Shown one piece after another: positions 7,671 through 15,398 of a DNA stretch of 31,638 nt. Made by a program: the position numbers and the translations under genes. The stretch covers positions 1 through 31,638 of the forward strand of contig CAYGJN010000014.1 of the NCBI GenBank assembly GCA_964350135.1. The letters are read 5' to 3'. Position 1 is the first letter of the stretch. Every line of letters starts with the position of its first letter. Source of the DNA: CAYGJN01 sp964350135 (GTDB taxonomy: Bacteria > Bdellovibrionota > Bacteriovoracia > Bacteriovoracales > Bacteriovoracaceae). Under the pieces are notes generated by a model. The model was not told the origin of the DNA. It did no database searches and was given only the letters and a program-made list of their open reading frames with translations.

Positions 7671-8620
7671 TCCCATGCCTCACGGTTGCAGACAATATGT
7701 GAGAGAAATGTGAGAAGGTGTAAATGTCTTCTCATAACTCTATTATATCTATGTTTTACTATTGGGTTATAAAGACCAAGAATATTAAAAAGTTGCTTAG
7801 GGTTTTTTCTAAGCCAGCTCCAAGAGCCCATTTCAAGACATAGTGGAATAAACATCTTTTGCTTATCTTCATTTTTTTCAAAATGCTCTAAAAACATATA
7901 GTCCCAGAGGTCTCCATGAACAGTATAAGAATCAGATTGTTGTTCAATAATATAAATATGATGTGGGTAAGACTCTTCGAATAACTGAATAATATTTTGA
8001 GTTTCTCTGTACAGAGGATATCTTTTAGAACTACTGGCGTAGGGATACCATAATCTATCTTTGAGACCAAAGCCAGAATGAAGATCCAGAGCAAGGCTAA
8101 CACTAGTTTCAAATAGATATTTTCTTGCAAAATTTACTAATGCTTCAGACTCTAGTTCCATTTTTTTGGGATTACCTCGAAACCATGGAAGGGTTGGAGA
8201 AACTTGATGGCCGCTAACAAGAGGAAGATTAAACTCCTCACTGGACTCTATTGGTGCATTTCTCATAAGATCAACACCATTACCGTTACTTCTGGTATTA
8301 TGACTCATGCCTACAGGGTTCACTATTGGCATTGCAATGATTCTAGAATTTTCAAGTTGCTTAACTAGAGTCTTGTCCCATTTAAGTTGGTTGAATAAAT
8401 GATGAAGATAAGTATTGATAACATGAGTTCCAATTTTTTCTAGCCCATGAACTCCTCCAGTCATAAAAAATACTGGGGTTGTGGGGTCCTGGGAACCTAT
8501 ATGAAAGACATTAATCGGATAACTAGATCCATTATGCTCAATCTCAGTTAATGTTTCTGAGCGAACAAGATCATGTTTAAATGTCATGAGATCTTTGATC
8601 TCTCTCATTTCAATTATCAA
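7667..8620 (-). CDS. M14-family zinc hydrolase (carboxypeptidase / N-acyl amino acid deacylase type)
   Basis: A 317-residue M14 metallo-hydrolase. Zinc ligands and catalytic residues are visible in order: H58 and E61 in GGVHGLE, the substrate-binding stretch NTRSNGNGVDLMRN (108-121), H181 in ALDLHSG, and catalytic Glu 263 in LCLEMGSW. There is no signal peptide, so it is probably cytoplasmic. M14 includes both carboxypeptidases and the succinylglutamate desuccinylase/aspartoacylase group, which hydrolyse N-acyl amino acids; sequence alone does not choose between them. TTG at 8620 is used because it has AGG six bases upstream; ATG 8608 is the alternative. It sits six bases after the PlsC-like gene and overlaps the next gene by ATGA. 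Confidence 0.78.
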   Translation of the reverse strand: MIIEMREIKDLMTFKHDLVRSETLTEIEHNGSSYPINVFHIGSQDPTTPVFFMTGGVHGLEKIGTHVINTYLHHLFNQLKWDKTLVKQLENSRIIAMPIVNPVGMSHNTRSNGNGVDLMRNAPIESSEEFNLPLVSGHQVSPTLPWFRGNPKKMELESEALVNFARKYLFETSVSLALDLHSGFGLKDRLWYPYASSSKRYPLYRETQNIIQLFEESYPHHIYIIEQQSDSYTVHGDLWDYMFLEHFEKNEDKQKMFIPLCLEMGSWSWLRKNPKQLFNILGLYNPIVKHRYNRVMRRHLHLLTFLSHIVCNREAWE

Positions 8621-8626
8621 AATTAC

Positions 8627-9397
8627 CTACACTATGGGGTTATAGTTTGAGTTTACCACCGAGTGAGCTTTTATTGATAGCTCTGTTATATCATTTGACT
8701 GCGTGTCGGTTATTAACTCTAAAGATTTTACTTCACAGACGATTTCTTTTGAAGAGAGAACCCCGAGGTAGTGAGGAAGAAAGTCCATGTCCCCATACCA
8801 AAAAGCTCGGTCTCTGTTTTGGGTTGTTACTGCGCTTCCATCAATAGTTTTATAATTAATACAAATTGGTAGGATGGAAATATTTTCATCTATTACAGCT
8901 TGAAAAAGTGGTCTTTTAAACCTTAAAACAGATTCTCCATTGGTACTAGTTGCCTCAGGAAAAATAACAACGTTAGTTCCATCTAAAAGAGCATCTTTAA
9001 TTTCTTGGACTTCAGCCCCCAAACCAGATCGTGATCTTCTTTCAACAAAAAGACATCCCGCAAGTCTGCAAATATGTCCCAAGAATGGTGTGTTTTTAAT
9101 TTCTACTGAAGTTACAAAACATCCAGGGTAGATTGTTGCCATGATTAAGACATCTAAGTAGGAGAGGTGGTTGGAAACAATAAGGTATGCCTGTTTATCA
9201 TCGATGGTCATTCCGTTAAATTTTATTTTTATATTCATTAATCTAATGGCCAGCTTAGCGCTAAAACTTACAAGGCGAACAATATATTTTCTGTGGAATT
9301 TAGGGGCAAAAATAAATATTGGGTAAAAGGGAATTGAGATTGCAAAAAAAACAAGAAAATTGAGACCCATCAGAAAATTTTTAACTATGGGTACCAC
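8627..9397 (-). CDS. 1-acylglycerol-3-phosphate acyltransferase family, OlsA/PlsC-like
   Basis: A 256-residue membrane-associated acyltransferase. It has an N-terminal hydrophobic anchor (residues 7-31), the HX4D catalytic motif in SNHLSYLD (75-82), the block III-type FVERRSRSG (117-125) and the substrate-binding FPEATSTNG (146-154). The family transfers a fatty acyl group to a lysolipid hydroxyl. The gene overlaps the end of the OlsB-like gene by 13 bp. That order matches known olsB-olsA pairs, in which OlsA acylates lyso-ornithine lipid on the 3-hydroxy fatty acid. A general PlsC role in phosphatidic acid synthesis is the alternative; linkage to OlsB makes OlsA more likely. Confidence 0.82.
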   Translation of the reverse strand: MVPIVKNFLMGLNFLVFFAISIPFYPIFIFAPKFHRKYIVRLVSFSAKLAIRLMNIKIKFNGMTIDDKQAYLIVSNHLSYLDVLIMATIYPGCFVTSVEIKNTPFLGHICRLAGCLFVERRSRSGLGAEVQEIKDALLDGTNVVIFPEATSTNGESVLRFKRPLFQAVIDENISILPICINYKTIDGSAVTTQNRDRAFWYGDMDFLPHYLGVLSSKEIVCEVKSLELITDTQSNDITELSIKAHSVVNSNYNPIV

Positions 9398-10227
9398 GCA
9401 AAGTATCTCCTTTTATAAGAAGATCTGACATCTTCAAGATCTAAAATTGTCAGCAAGTCGATACATTCAAAATCTCTATCATAGGCTGGGTAACCGTAGA
9501 CCTTAGCTCCTGCCATAAGATAAGTATTAATTAGTCCAGGAAGTTTAGACTTTGCCATTTGTACTTGTTCCTCACTTAACTCCAGGTTTTCTTTAATATC
9601 TATGTGAAAATTAAGAGTCGTATCTACTTTATAGTTTGCTGAGTGATGGCCTTTGTCTTTTAAGTATTGAATAAGTGCTGAGACTTCAGCTGAGTCAGTT
9701 GTAAATACACTTGAGCATCCAAACATATACCGAGAGTTTGTTAATCTCATATACTCTGATAGGCCTTTCCATATAAGACTAATCGTTGCACCATTTCTAA
9801 AGTCTTTATGAATACAAGCTCGACCTAGCTCAACTTTATTCCCTTGGGTGTTATAAAAGTTTTTAAGAAAAAATTCACTATCTGAATAGAAATTATCAAC
9901 AAACCTACTAGAGCGAAGTCTATAAGTTCCACAAACTCTCTTCGTACTCTTTTCTATAATAAGAAGGTGGTCACATCTGTAATCATACTCATCAATATCA
10001 ACGCCAAGTTTAAGAACGTTTTTTTCTAAAGGTTCTACAAAGCATTCATACCTTAGTTTAAAAGCTTCCCAGAGTTCAGGTAATGATGTTGCTGTTTTTA
10101 AAACGTAATCACCATATTCTAAATTTATATGTACGTTAGTCTTAAAACTCATGAATTTGGTAAAGTTCTTCACCTTTAGATAGTTTCTTATCGGTGTGTT
10201 CCAGACTCTCGCTTGTGTAAAATCCAT
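9385..10227 (-). CDS. OlsB-like N-acyltransferase (lyso-ornithine lipid synthesis)
   Basis: A protein of about 280 residues in the GNAT-related OlsB family, which forms the amide bond between ornithine and a 3-hydroxyacyl group from acyl-ACP. Family hallmarks in order are ELWEAFKLRYECFV (51-64), DIDEYD (77-82), CDHLLI (85-90), CGTYRLR (99-105), FYSDSEF (113-119), ELGRACIHKDFR (133-144) and FGCSSVF (about 174-180). The ATG at 10227 is chosen for its GGGAG ribosome site. TTG 10257 and ATG 10152 are also in frame, and a competing frame overlaps the first 25 codons. It is first in a four-gene operon with the OlsA-like gene. Related acyltransferases exist in other systems (acyl-homoserine lactone or exosortase-linked), but the neighbour favours an aminolipid. 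Confidence 0.82.
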   Translation of the reverse strand: MDFTQARVWNTPIRNYLKVKNFTKFMSFKTNVHINLEYGDYVLKTATSLPELWEAFKLRYECFVEPLEKNVLKLGVDIDEYDYRCDHLLIIEKSTKRVCGTYRLRSSRFVDNFYSDSEFFLKNFYNTQGNKVELGRACIHKDFRNGATISLIWKGLSEYMRLTNSRYMFGCSSVFTTDSAEVSALIQYLKDKGHHSANYKVDTTLNFHIDIKENLELSEEQVQMAKSKLPGLINTYLMAGAKVYGYPAYDRDFECIDLLTILDLEDVRSSYKRRYFAWYP

Positions 10228-10357
10228 AGTTTCTCCCGAGCGATTCTCTCTTAACAAGATTATGCGCTGGATATCCTTCCTTGTCGTATTTTTTCACTGT
10301 TAGGATCTTGTTAACCTTGCGTGATTTCCATGAGTTATATTTACGCTCATGTCCCAT
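10142..10357 (-). CDS. Possible 71-residue small protein overlapping the start of the OlsB-like gene
   Basis: An ATG-initiated frame encodes a hydrophilic, Lys-rich protein that overlaps the first 86 bases of the OlsB-like gene in another frame. In the overlap its third codon positions are more A/T-rich than those of the OlsB frame, as expected for a real gene in this genome. No ribosome site is visible and no family is recognised. If it is real, the OlsB-like protein probably starts at 10152 instead of 10227. Confidence 0.25.
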   Translation of the reverse strand: MGHERKYNSWKSRKVNKILTVKKYDKEGYPAHNLVKRESLGRNYGFYTSESLEHTDKKLSKGEELYQIHEF

Positions 10358-10392
10358 ATTCTAGGCCCAAACTTAAATCTAGGCGAGACGTA

Positions 10393-10438
10393 TTGTAACT
10401 CTTACAAGGGAGCTCTAAAACCTTGTATTATTTTTACC
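10393..10438 (+). terminator. Mutually exclusive hairpins with T-rich tail, possible attenuator
   Basis: Hairpin 1 is TTGTAA-CTC-TTACAA (10393-10407). Hairpin 2 is TACAAGG, an 11-base loop, then CCTTGTA (10403-10427), followed by TTATTTTTA. The two share the TACAA segment, so only one can form at a time. Hairpin 2 plus the T-rich tail has the form of an intrinsic terminator. No plus-strand gene precedes it, so it would act in the leader of the gene at 10469. Confidence 0.4.
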
Positions 10439-10468
10439 TCGAGCTAGCTTAGCTAATAGAGGTAATAA

Positions 10469-10909
10469 ATGAAACTCTTTTTACTGACGATTTTACTTAA
10501 TACTGTCTATGGGAACACTTTAACTAGAGAGTCCTCTTGGTCTGAGATAGAGGCTAGTTATAAAGTTTATCCTGATTTTCAAAAAATAGTTTTTGATGGA
10601 TCTTATTTTGTTCCCATTAATAATATCTGTCAGTTTCAAAATGAAACAGGCACAACAATGCTTAGTGGTGGTTTTTTTGCAGAATGTGCTGAAATTGATT
10701 ATGAAGACAAAGGTCGTTGTCGAGTTATCCATAAAGAATTAATACGAGGCTTAAATTCTCAAAATAGTTTTTGTTGGGATGATAAGGGCAATAATTGTGA
10801 GCAAACAATTAGATCAATTCAGGCCTTAAAATATGAAGTGCCCGTACTTAAGAATATGCATTCCGAAAAAATTCTTTTTATAAAAACTTTTGAAATTCCG
10901 GCTTGTTAA
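10469..10909 (+). CDS. Small secreted Cys-containing protein
   Basis: I do not recognise this 146-residue protein. It has a short signal peptide (MKLFLLTILLNTVYG, cleavage near residue 15), and the mature part has six Cys residues, including one at the very C-terminus, which suggests disulphides in the periplasm or outside the cell. The ribosome site GAGG lies six bases before the ATG. The gene is single in its direction. It diverges from the lipid operon and converges on the thiolase gene, sharing a four-base stop-codon overlap (TTAA, 10906-10909). A possible attenuator lies just upstream. Confidence 0.65.
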   Translation: MKLFLLTILLNTVYGNTLTRESSWSEIEASYKVYPDFQKIVFDGSYFVPINNICQFQNETGTTMLSGGFFAECAEIDYEDKGRCRVIHKELIRGLNSQNSFCWDDKGNNCEQTIRSIQALKYEVPVLKNMHSEKILFIKTFEIPAC

Positions 10910-12180
10910 GCTTTTTCAATAATTGCGGCTACGCCCATACCACCTGCGGTACAAATAGAAATAAGCCCAGTGCCGGAGCCTTTCTCTGAAATCATTTTGG
11001 CAAGCGAGCCCACAATTCTAGCCCCAGTAGCACCAAAAGGGTGACCAAGAGCAAGGGATCCACCTTTAATATTCATCTTTGATCGATCAATTGAGCCTAG
11101 AGCTGCATTTGACCCAATATGTTCACGGCAATAGCCTTCATCTTCCCAGGCCTTAAGAGTGCATAGAACTTGTGCTGCAAAAGCTTCATGGATTTCATAA
11201 AAATCAAAGTCTTGAAGCTTTAAATTATTTCTCTCTATTAGTTTTCCAACAGCAACAGTAGGCGCCATTAAAAGCCCTGCTCCATTTACATAATCAAGGG
11301 ACCATGATTGACCATCTTTAAAATAGGCTAGGACTTTTAAATTATTTTTTTTTGCATAGTCTTCACTACACATAAAAACAGCAGCGGCTCCATCTGTAAA
11401 AGCAGTTGCATTTCCTGCAGTGATCGTTCCTTTTTCGGATCTTTCAAATGCTGGTTTTAGTTTAGAGAGTTTTTCAATAGTTGTACCTGGACGAAGGATT
11501 GTATCTTTTGTTACTCCTTTAAACTCAACGACAAGATCATTATAAAAGCCTCTTTCATAAGCATCAGCAGCTTTTACATGAGATTCAAAAGAAAGTTTGT
11601 CTTGTTCAGAGCGAGAGATATTCCATTCTTGCGCCATAAGTTCACAATGCTGCCCCATAGATTTTCCTGTACGAGGTTCTACAACTTGTGGCGCAACAGG
11701 AATTATATCTTTTGGTGAGAATTTTTTTAAAACAGAAAACCTTTCTGTAAAAGTTCTTGCTTGGGAAAGTCTTACAAATTTTTGAGATGCTTTTCGATTT
11801 AGTCCAACCGGTGCATCAGAGTTAGTATCAGTACCACCAGCAATGCCACATTCAATTTGTCCAAGAGCGATTTTATTTGCAATGATAATGGCCGTTTCCA
11901 ATGAAGTCCCACAAGCTTTTTGAACAACTGTGCCGGGGGTTGTTGCTGCTAGCCCAGAGCCAAGCACAGATTCTCTCGCTAGGTTCCAGTCTGAAGAATG
12001 TTTGATTACACCACCTAGTGCAACTTCACCAACATGCTTATCTTTAAGATTGAGCTCCTCCACTAAAGCCTTTAGCACATGAGTGGTCATCTCTTGATTA
12101 TTTGAATCAGCATATTCTTTAAATGATCTAGTAAAAGGAATTCTTTTGCTTGCTACAATACAGACTTTTCTTGCTTCCAT
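10906..12180 (-). CDS. Thiolase (acetyl-CoA C-acyltransferase)
   Basis: A thiolase of about 424 residues, acting in beta-oxidation or acetoacetyl-CoA metabolism. The catalytic nucleophile is C90 in QKACGTSLET, with the other motifs in order: EIHEAFAAQ, ALGHPFGATGAR and the second active Cys in ICTAGGMG. The early segment ALGGVIKHSSDWNLARE resembles FadI, the beta subunit of the trifunctional enzyme, more than short acetoacetyl-CoA thiolases. No fadJ-type partner lies next to it. The frame is open to 12309, but ATG 12180 is chosen because AGGAG sits eight bases upstream and the protein then starts at the normal family position. A TATAAT on the minus strand (12235-12240) fits a promoter. Confidence 0.9.
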   Translation of the reverse strand: MEARKVCIVASKRIPFTRSFKEYADSNNQEMTTHVLKALVEELNLKDKHVGEVALGGVIKHSSDWNLARESVLGSGLAATTPGTVVQKACGTSLETAIIIANKIALGQIECGIAGGTDTNSDAPVGLNRKASQKFVRLSQARTFTERFSVLKKFSPKDIIPVAPQVVEPRTGKSMGQHCELMAQEWNISRSEQDKLSFESHVKAADAYERGFYNDLVVEFKGVTKDTILRPGTTIEKLSKLKPAFERSEKGTITAGNATAFTDGAAAVFMCSEDYAKKNNLKVLAYFKDGQSWSLDYVNGAGLLMAPTVAVGKLIERNNLKLQDFDFYEIHEAFAAQVLCTLKAWEDEGYCREHIGSNAALGSIDRSKMNIKGGSLALGHPFGATGARIVGSLAKMISEKGSGTGLISICTAGGMGVAAIIEKA

Positions 12181-12234
12181 GAAATTCTCCTGATGAGACA
12201 TCATCATAGCATAGTTGGCATGTCTCTTGCTCCT

Positions 12235-12240
12235 ATTATA
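12235..12240 (-). promoter_or_regulatory. Candidate -10 element for the thiolase gene
   Basis: TATAAT on the minus strand lies 55 bases before the thiolase ATG in the 97-bp divergent spacer. No good -35 hexamer is seen at 16-18 bp, so this is only a partial match. Confidence 0.3.
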
Positions 12241-12277
12241 GGTAAAGAAAAGTAATTTAACGTATTTTGGAGTACTT

Positions 12278-12913
12278 ATGAGGGCACCACTTAAGATCTT
12301 TCTGGGCATTATTTTTACAGTTTGCCTATTTTCTACACACTCAATGGCTACAATTGCGCCATTAAGTCCACAACAGCAATCTCAGTATTGTTATGCAGGA
12401 TCTCCATATCTTCAAAGTGATATGTGCTGGGGACAAATATATGGGCAGGGCCCAGTTGGTTTACAGTCTCAGCCCTGGCCTTCAGTTTATAATCAAACAC
12501 CTCCATATATGCCTGCACCAATGGATTATTGTAATATGCATCCATCCCAGTTAGCAGCAAGCACAATGCCTGCAGGGCAATGTCTTGGAGATTCAATGAA
12601 TACTTGGCCTGTTTGGGGTAATCAGAATCCTTATCATAGAAATCCTTACCAGAGAGATCCATTTCCTTGGAATAGTCCCATTAGCACACCTGGTGAAATG
12701 AGATGTATGGCCATGACTCCAGAATGTATGGGTGGTGGAATAGGTAATAGGTATGGTCAACATATGCGATTAGATTATGGTTGGGGATTTGATCAAAACC
12801 GTAGAATGCCAACTATGGAACATAGGATGTATGGACCAGCTAGTATGGGTGGCGGTAGTGTCATTTCTGGTGGAAGTTGTCCTTACTATATGCCTTCATG
12901 TGGCGGCTTTTAA
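12278..12913 (+). CDS. Secreted Pro/Met/Tyr/Gly-rich low-complexity protein
   Basis: A 211-residue protein with a clear signal peptide (residues 1-24, hydrophobic IFLGIIFTVCLF, cleavage near SMA-TI). The mature part has unusual composition: rich in Pro, Met, Tyr, Gly, Gln and Asn, poor in Lys and aliphatic residues, with about nine Cys, three of them near the C-terminus in short Gly/Ser/Tyr-rich segments. It looks extended or disordered and could be a surface or matrix component. Met/Cys/His richness also raises metal binding as a possibility. The ribosome site is GGAG six bases before ATG. It diverges from the thiolase gene. No family is recognised. Confidence 0.65.
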   Translation: MRAPLKIFLGIIFTVCLFSTHSMATIAPLSPQQQSQYCYAGSPYLQSDMCWGQIYGQGPVGLQSQPWPSVYNQTPPYMPAPMDYCNMHPSQLAASTMPAGQCLGDSMNTWPVWGNQNPYHRNPYQRDPFPWNSPISTPGEMRCMAMTPECMGGGIGNRYGQHMRLDYGWGFDQNRRMPTMEHRMYGPASMGGGSVISGGSCPYYMPSCGGF

Positions 12914-12957
12914 TAAGCTTGTTTGACTAGTTTCTTTGTTCTTAATATAACCTGAGA

Positions 12958-14055
12958 ATGAAGATTATATTAATTACTGTTTTAGTTTCAGTTTTTTCAT
13001 TCGCTCGCTCTCAAACCATCTGGCCTACAGAGAATTGGGAGCGAAAATCACTAGAAGATTCAGGTTTTGATAGAGAGAAATTCCAGCAATTTGAAAATTA
13101 TCTTTTTGATGAAGAGGCAAAGTATCAAACCAATGGTGTTGTCATTATTAAAGATGGTTATCTGGTTTATGAAAAATATAATAATGGTTACGATCAATCA
13201 AAAAAGCATTTACTTTGGTCAATTGCTAAAAGTATTACCGGAACATTAGTTTCTATTGCTGAAAATCAAGGGCTTCTTTCTTATGATGATCTTGTTAGTA
13301 AGTATGTGGATGTTCCAAGTAGTGATTTCTGGCAATCTGTAACCATTCAGAATTTTCTAAATATGAGCTCTGGTCTTGGTTGGCGAGAGGAATATGAAAA
13401 CGACCCAACTAATAGCGATATTGTAAATATCCTTTATGGCCCAGGACGTTTTGATTTTGCTCAGTATACTAAAAATAATGTGCCTTATACTTATGCTCCT
13501 AATGCGAATTTTTATTACTCTAGTGGAGATAGCGGGTTTCTCATGCATCTTTTGCGAGGAGTGATTGATAACGACTCTGTTTACCATGACTTTCCCTTTG
13601 TAGAGTTATTTGAACCTATAGGAATTACTGATGCTACTTTTGAAAAAGATAATTCAGGAAATTTTTATGGGGCATCCCATATTTATTTAAGACCGAGAGA
13701 CCTGGCTCGATTTGGTTATCTTTATTTGCATCACGGGCAATGGAATGGAAGGCAGATCTTTGGCGAATCTTGGAATAGCTTAATTCAAGAGATTGCACCC
13801 GCTTGGTATCTGCAAGACAATCCACATACGGCCTATAGCGCTCAATGGTGGTTAAACAAAGCTGTCCCTAGCAAAATGATGCCAAGTCCTTATCCTAATG
13901 CCCCAGAAAATATTTTAATGGGTTTTGGCCATCACGGACAAAGGCTCATCATTTTTCCAGGCCAAAATATGATACTGGTTCGAATGGGTTGGGATAAAGA
14001 AGACTATGCTGATCTTAATAGGTTTTCAGGATTATTAATGGAGAGTTTAAATTGA
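12958..14055 (+). CDS. Secreted serine hydrolase of the class C beta-lactamase / DD-peptidase fold
   Basis: A 365-residue protein with a signal peptide (residues 1-18, cleavage near ARS-QT). The SxxK nucleophile motif is S88-I-A-K91, a Tyr-containing second motif is YYSSGD (186-191), and the third motif is HHG in GFGHHGQ near residue 324. These match the beta-lactamase-like serine hydrolases (esterases, aminohydrolases, DD-peptidases); substrate cannot be read from sequence. The second motif is Y-S-S rather than Y-x-N, which leans towards esterase/amidase instead of a true beta-lactamase. It overlaps the next small secreted protein by four bases (TTGA), so the two are coupled. Confidence 0.82.
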   Translation: MKIILITVLVSVFSFARSQTIWPTENWERKSLEDSGFDREKFQQFENYLFDEEAKYQTNGVVIIKDGYLVYEKYNNGYDQSKKHLLWSIAKSITGTLVSIAENQGLLSYDDLVSKYVDVPSSDFWQSVTIQNFLNMSSGLGWREEYENDPTNSDIVNILYGPGRFDFAQYTKNNVPYTYAPNANFYYSSGDSGFLMHLLRGVIDNDSVYHDFPFVELFEPIGITDATFEKDNSGNFYGASHIYLRPRDLARFGYLYLHHGQWNGRQIFGESWNSLIQEIAPAWYLQDNPHTAYSAQWWLNKAVPSKMMPSPYPNAPENILMGFGHHGQRLIIFPGQNMILVRMGWDKEDYADLNRFSGLLMESLN

Positions 14056-14336
14056 AGAGTCTTATTGTTTTAGTTTTATTTTCAAAAACGATCTATTCAA
14101 CAGAGATAAATAATGATCTTGTAAAAATTATCCCAGCTTTTTATGCAAGGTCTATGTGCTCTTGTTTGTTTGTAAGCGGGGTTGATGAAGTGAATTGTTT
14201 TAAGGCTAATAAAATGAATCCTGAGCCAGACACTCTTGTATATGATTATGATGCTAAAACTGTGAGCTCTAGCTTTTATGGTTTTCAAAATATTGCGAGA
14301 TTTGTCTCCAAGAAAGATGGCTGCCTGCTCGACTAA
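14052..14336 (+). CDS. Small secreted Cys-containing protein coupled to the serine hydrolase
   Basis: A 94-residue product starts at TTG 14052, which overlaps the hydrolase stop (TTGA) and has GGAGAG six bases upstream. It has a signal peptide (MKSLIVLVLFSKTIYS) and four Cys in the mature part (MCSCLF, VNCF, DGCLLD), probably disulphide-bonded. I do not recognise a named family. The tight coupling suggests that it works with the preceding secreted hydrolase, for example as an accessory subunit, but this is inference from position only. Confidence 0.6.
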   Translation: MKSLIVLVLFSKTIYSTEINNDLVKIIPAFYARSMCSCLFVSGVDEVNCFKANKMNPEPDTLVYDYDAKTVSSSFYGFQNIARFVSKKDGCLLD

Positions 14337-14390
14337 ATCGGATGCATTTACCCCATACAATCTAATACCTTTCAATGTAATCATTAAAAT

Positions 14391-15122
14391 ATGGCAAAAC
14401 TGTACCCGCTTTTAATGATTCTATTTCTAGTATCCTGTGGATCAAATCCAAAGATTCCCTCTCATTATTATTCTACTAGTGAGGCTACAGGTGCAGGACA
14501 GAATAAAGCTTCTCTAGGTGTAGGGGTTGGTTATAAATTAGTCTTTTCTGATTCTTTGGTATCTCAAACGGTTACAGAAAATGTCGCTGTAGATGAAGAA
14601 CTTGATTTTAGATTCTCATACTCAAGAGGACTTTTTCCTTCATTTGATCTTGAAACTGATTTTGGATCTGATCAGCCTCTTTATCTTGGTGGAAAGTATA
14701 TGCTTTATGGTAATGGAACTTTTTCTACATCTGTAAGGTTAGGTAGTTCAATCTATATAGCTTCTGAGGTAGTGAATGGAAATAACTCCAATGGAGAAAC
14801 GACAGAAAGGTTTATTATCATTAGTGGTTATGTAATGAACTCTGAGTTTTTGATTGGTTATAAATTCTTTGGAGCTCTACTCACTTATATGATGTATGGC
14901 TATCAGGGATATTCATACGTAACAGACTTCGTAGAAGGGGATCTAGATCAAGAGCTTAAAATTGAAGGAGATCATGGCTATTATGGTATTGGTCTAGATT
15001 ATAGTTTTGGCACTGTTTCTAGTGCTTTTATTTTAACAATTAATGAATTTAATGTTGACGAATATACATCTCAGAGCAAAAGCGGTCTTACTTTCTCTTT
15101 AACTGGATCAGTGAAATTTTAG
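14391..15122 (+). CDS. Outer-membrane lipoprotein with beta-barrel-like pattern
   Basis: A 243-residue protein with a lipoprotein signal: hydrophobic YPLLMILFLVS then the lipobox LVSC (Cys at 16). The rest alternates polar and aromatic/hydrophobic residues in short strands, rich in Gly, Ser and Tyr, and ends in Phe (GSVKF), as many outer-membrane barrels do. It may form a small barrel or lie on the outer-membrane face. No ribosome site is evident before the ATG. The gene is 54 bp after the Cys-containing small protein and may belong to the same transcript. No specific family is recognised. Confidence 0.65.
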   Translation: MAKLYPLLMILFLVSCGSNPKIPSHYYSTSEATGAGQNKASLGVGVGYKLVFSDSLVSQTVTENVAVDEELDFRFSYSRGLFPSFDLETDFGSDQPLYLGGKYMLYGNGTFSTSVRLGSSIYIASEVVNGNNSNGETTERFIIISGYVMNSEFLIGYKFFGALLTYMMYGYQGYSYVTDFVEGDLDQELKIEGDHGYYGIGLDYSFGTVSSAFILTINEFNVDEYTSQSKSGLTFSLTGSVKF

Positions 15123-15139
15123 GCCAAGAAAACTTGGCC
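15122..15139 (+). terminator. GC-rich hairpin at the end of the lipoprotein gene
   Basis: GGCCAAG-AAAA-CTTGGCC forms a perfect 7-bp stem starting at the last base of the stop codon. No T-run follows directly, so it may protect the 3' end of the mRNA rather than act as a classic intrinsic terminator. Confidence 0.4.
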
Positions 15140-15216
15140 CTAGTAAAGAGCTCTTCTTCTAAATAATCTGTTGGTTCCATATTATTATGCAAATTACTCA
15201 GAAAAAGAGTAAAAAA

Positions 15217-15312
15217 TTATTGAATAAGAAATGATGAATAGATTTCTGAGGAGTAGGCTTTCAGTGCGCAAAGAGTAAGAATAAAACTAATCAAATAAAA
15301 TGTGCTTTTCAT
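15217..15312 (-). CDS. Possible 31-residue secreted peptide
   Basis: ATG at 15312 has GGAG seven to eight bases upstream. The peptide begins with a signal-like stretch (MKSTFYLISFILTLCALKAYS), leaving a mature tail of about 10 residues before TAA. It lies downstream of the MAPEG gene on the same strand, in a 276-bp spacer with no other ORF. It could be a real small peptide, or the remains of a secreted-protein gene that lost its 3' part. Confidence 0.35.
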   Translation of the reverse strand: MKSTFYLISFILTLCALKAYSSEIYSSFLIQ

Positions 15313-15398
15313 AAATATCTCCATTTATAAAAAGCTCCTTGAACCCTGAATCAGTATAGCATTTGGTAAAAAATTTTCAAGAATATTGAAACCTGAGT

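Noticed and set aside
12348..12662. A 104-codon minus-strand frame opposite the Pro/Met-rich secreted protein
   Set aside because: The plus frame has a signal peptide, a good ribosome site and a sensible position. The antisense frame has no ribosome site or domain, although the odd composition of the plus product kept this open at first.
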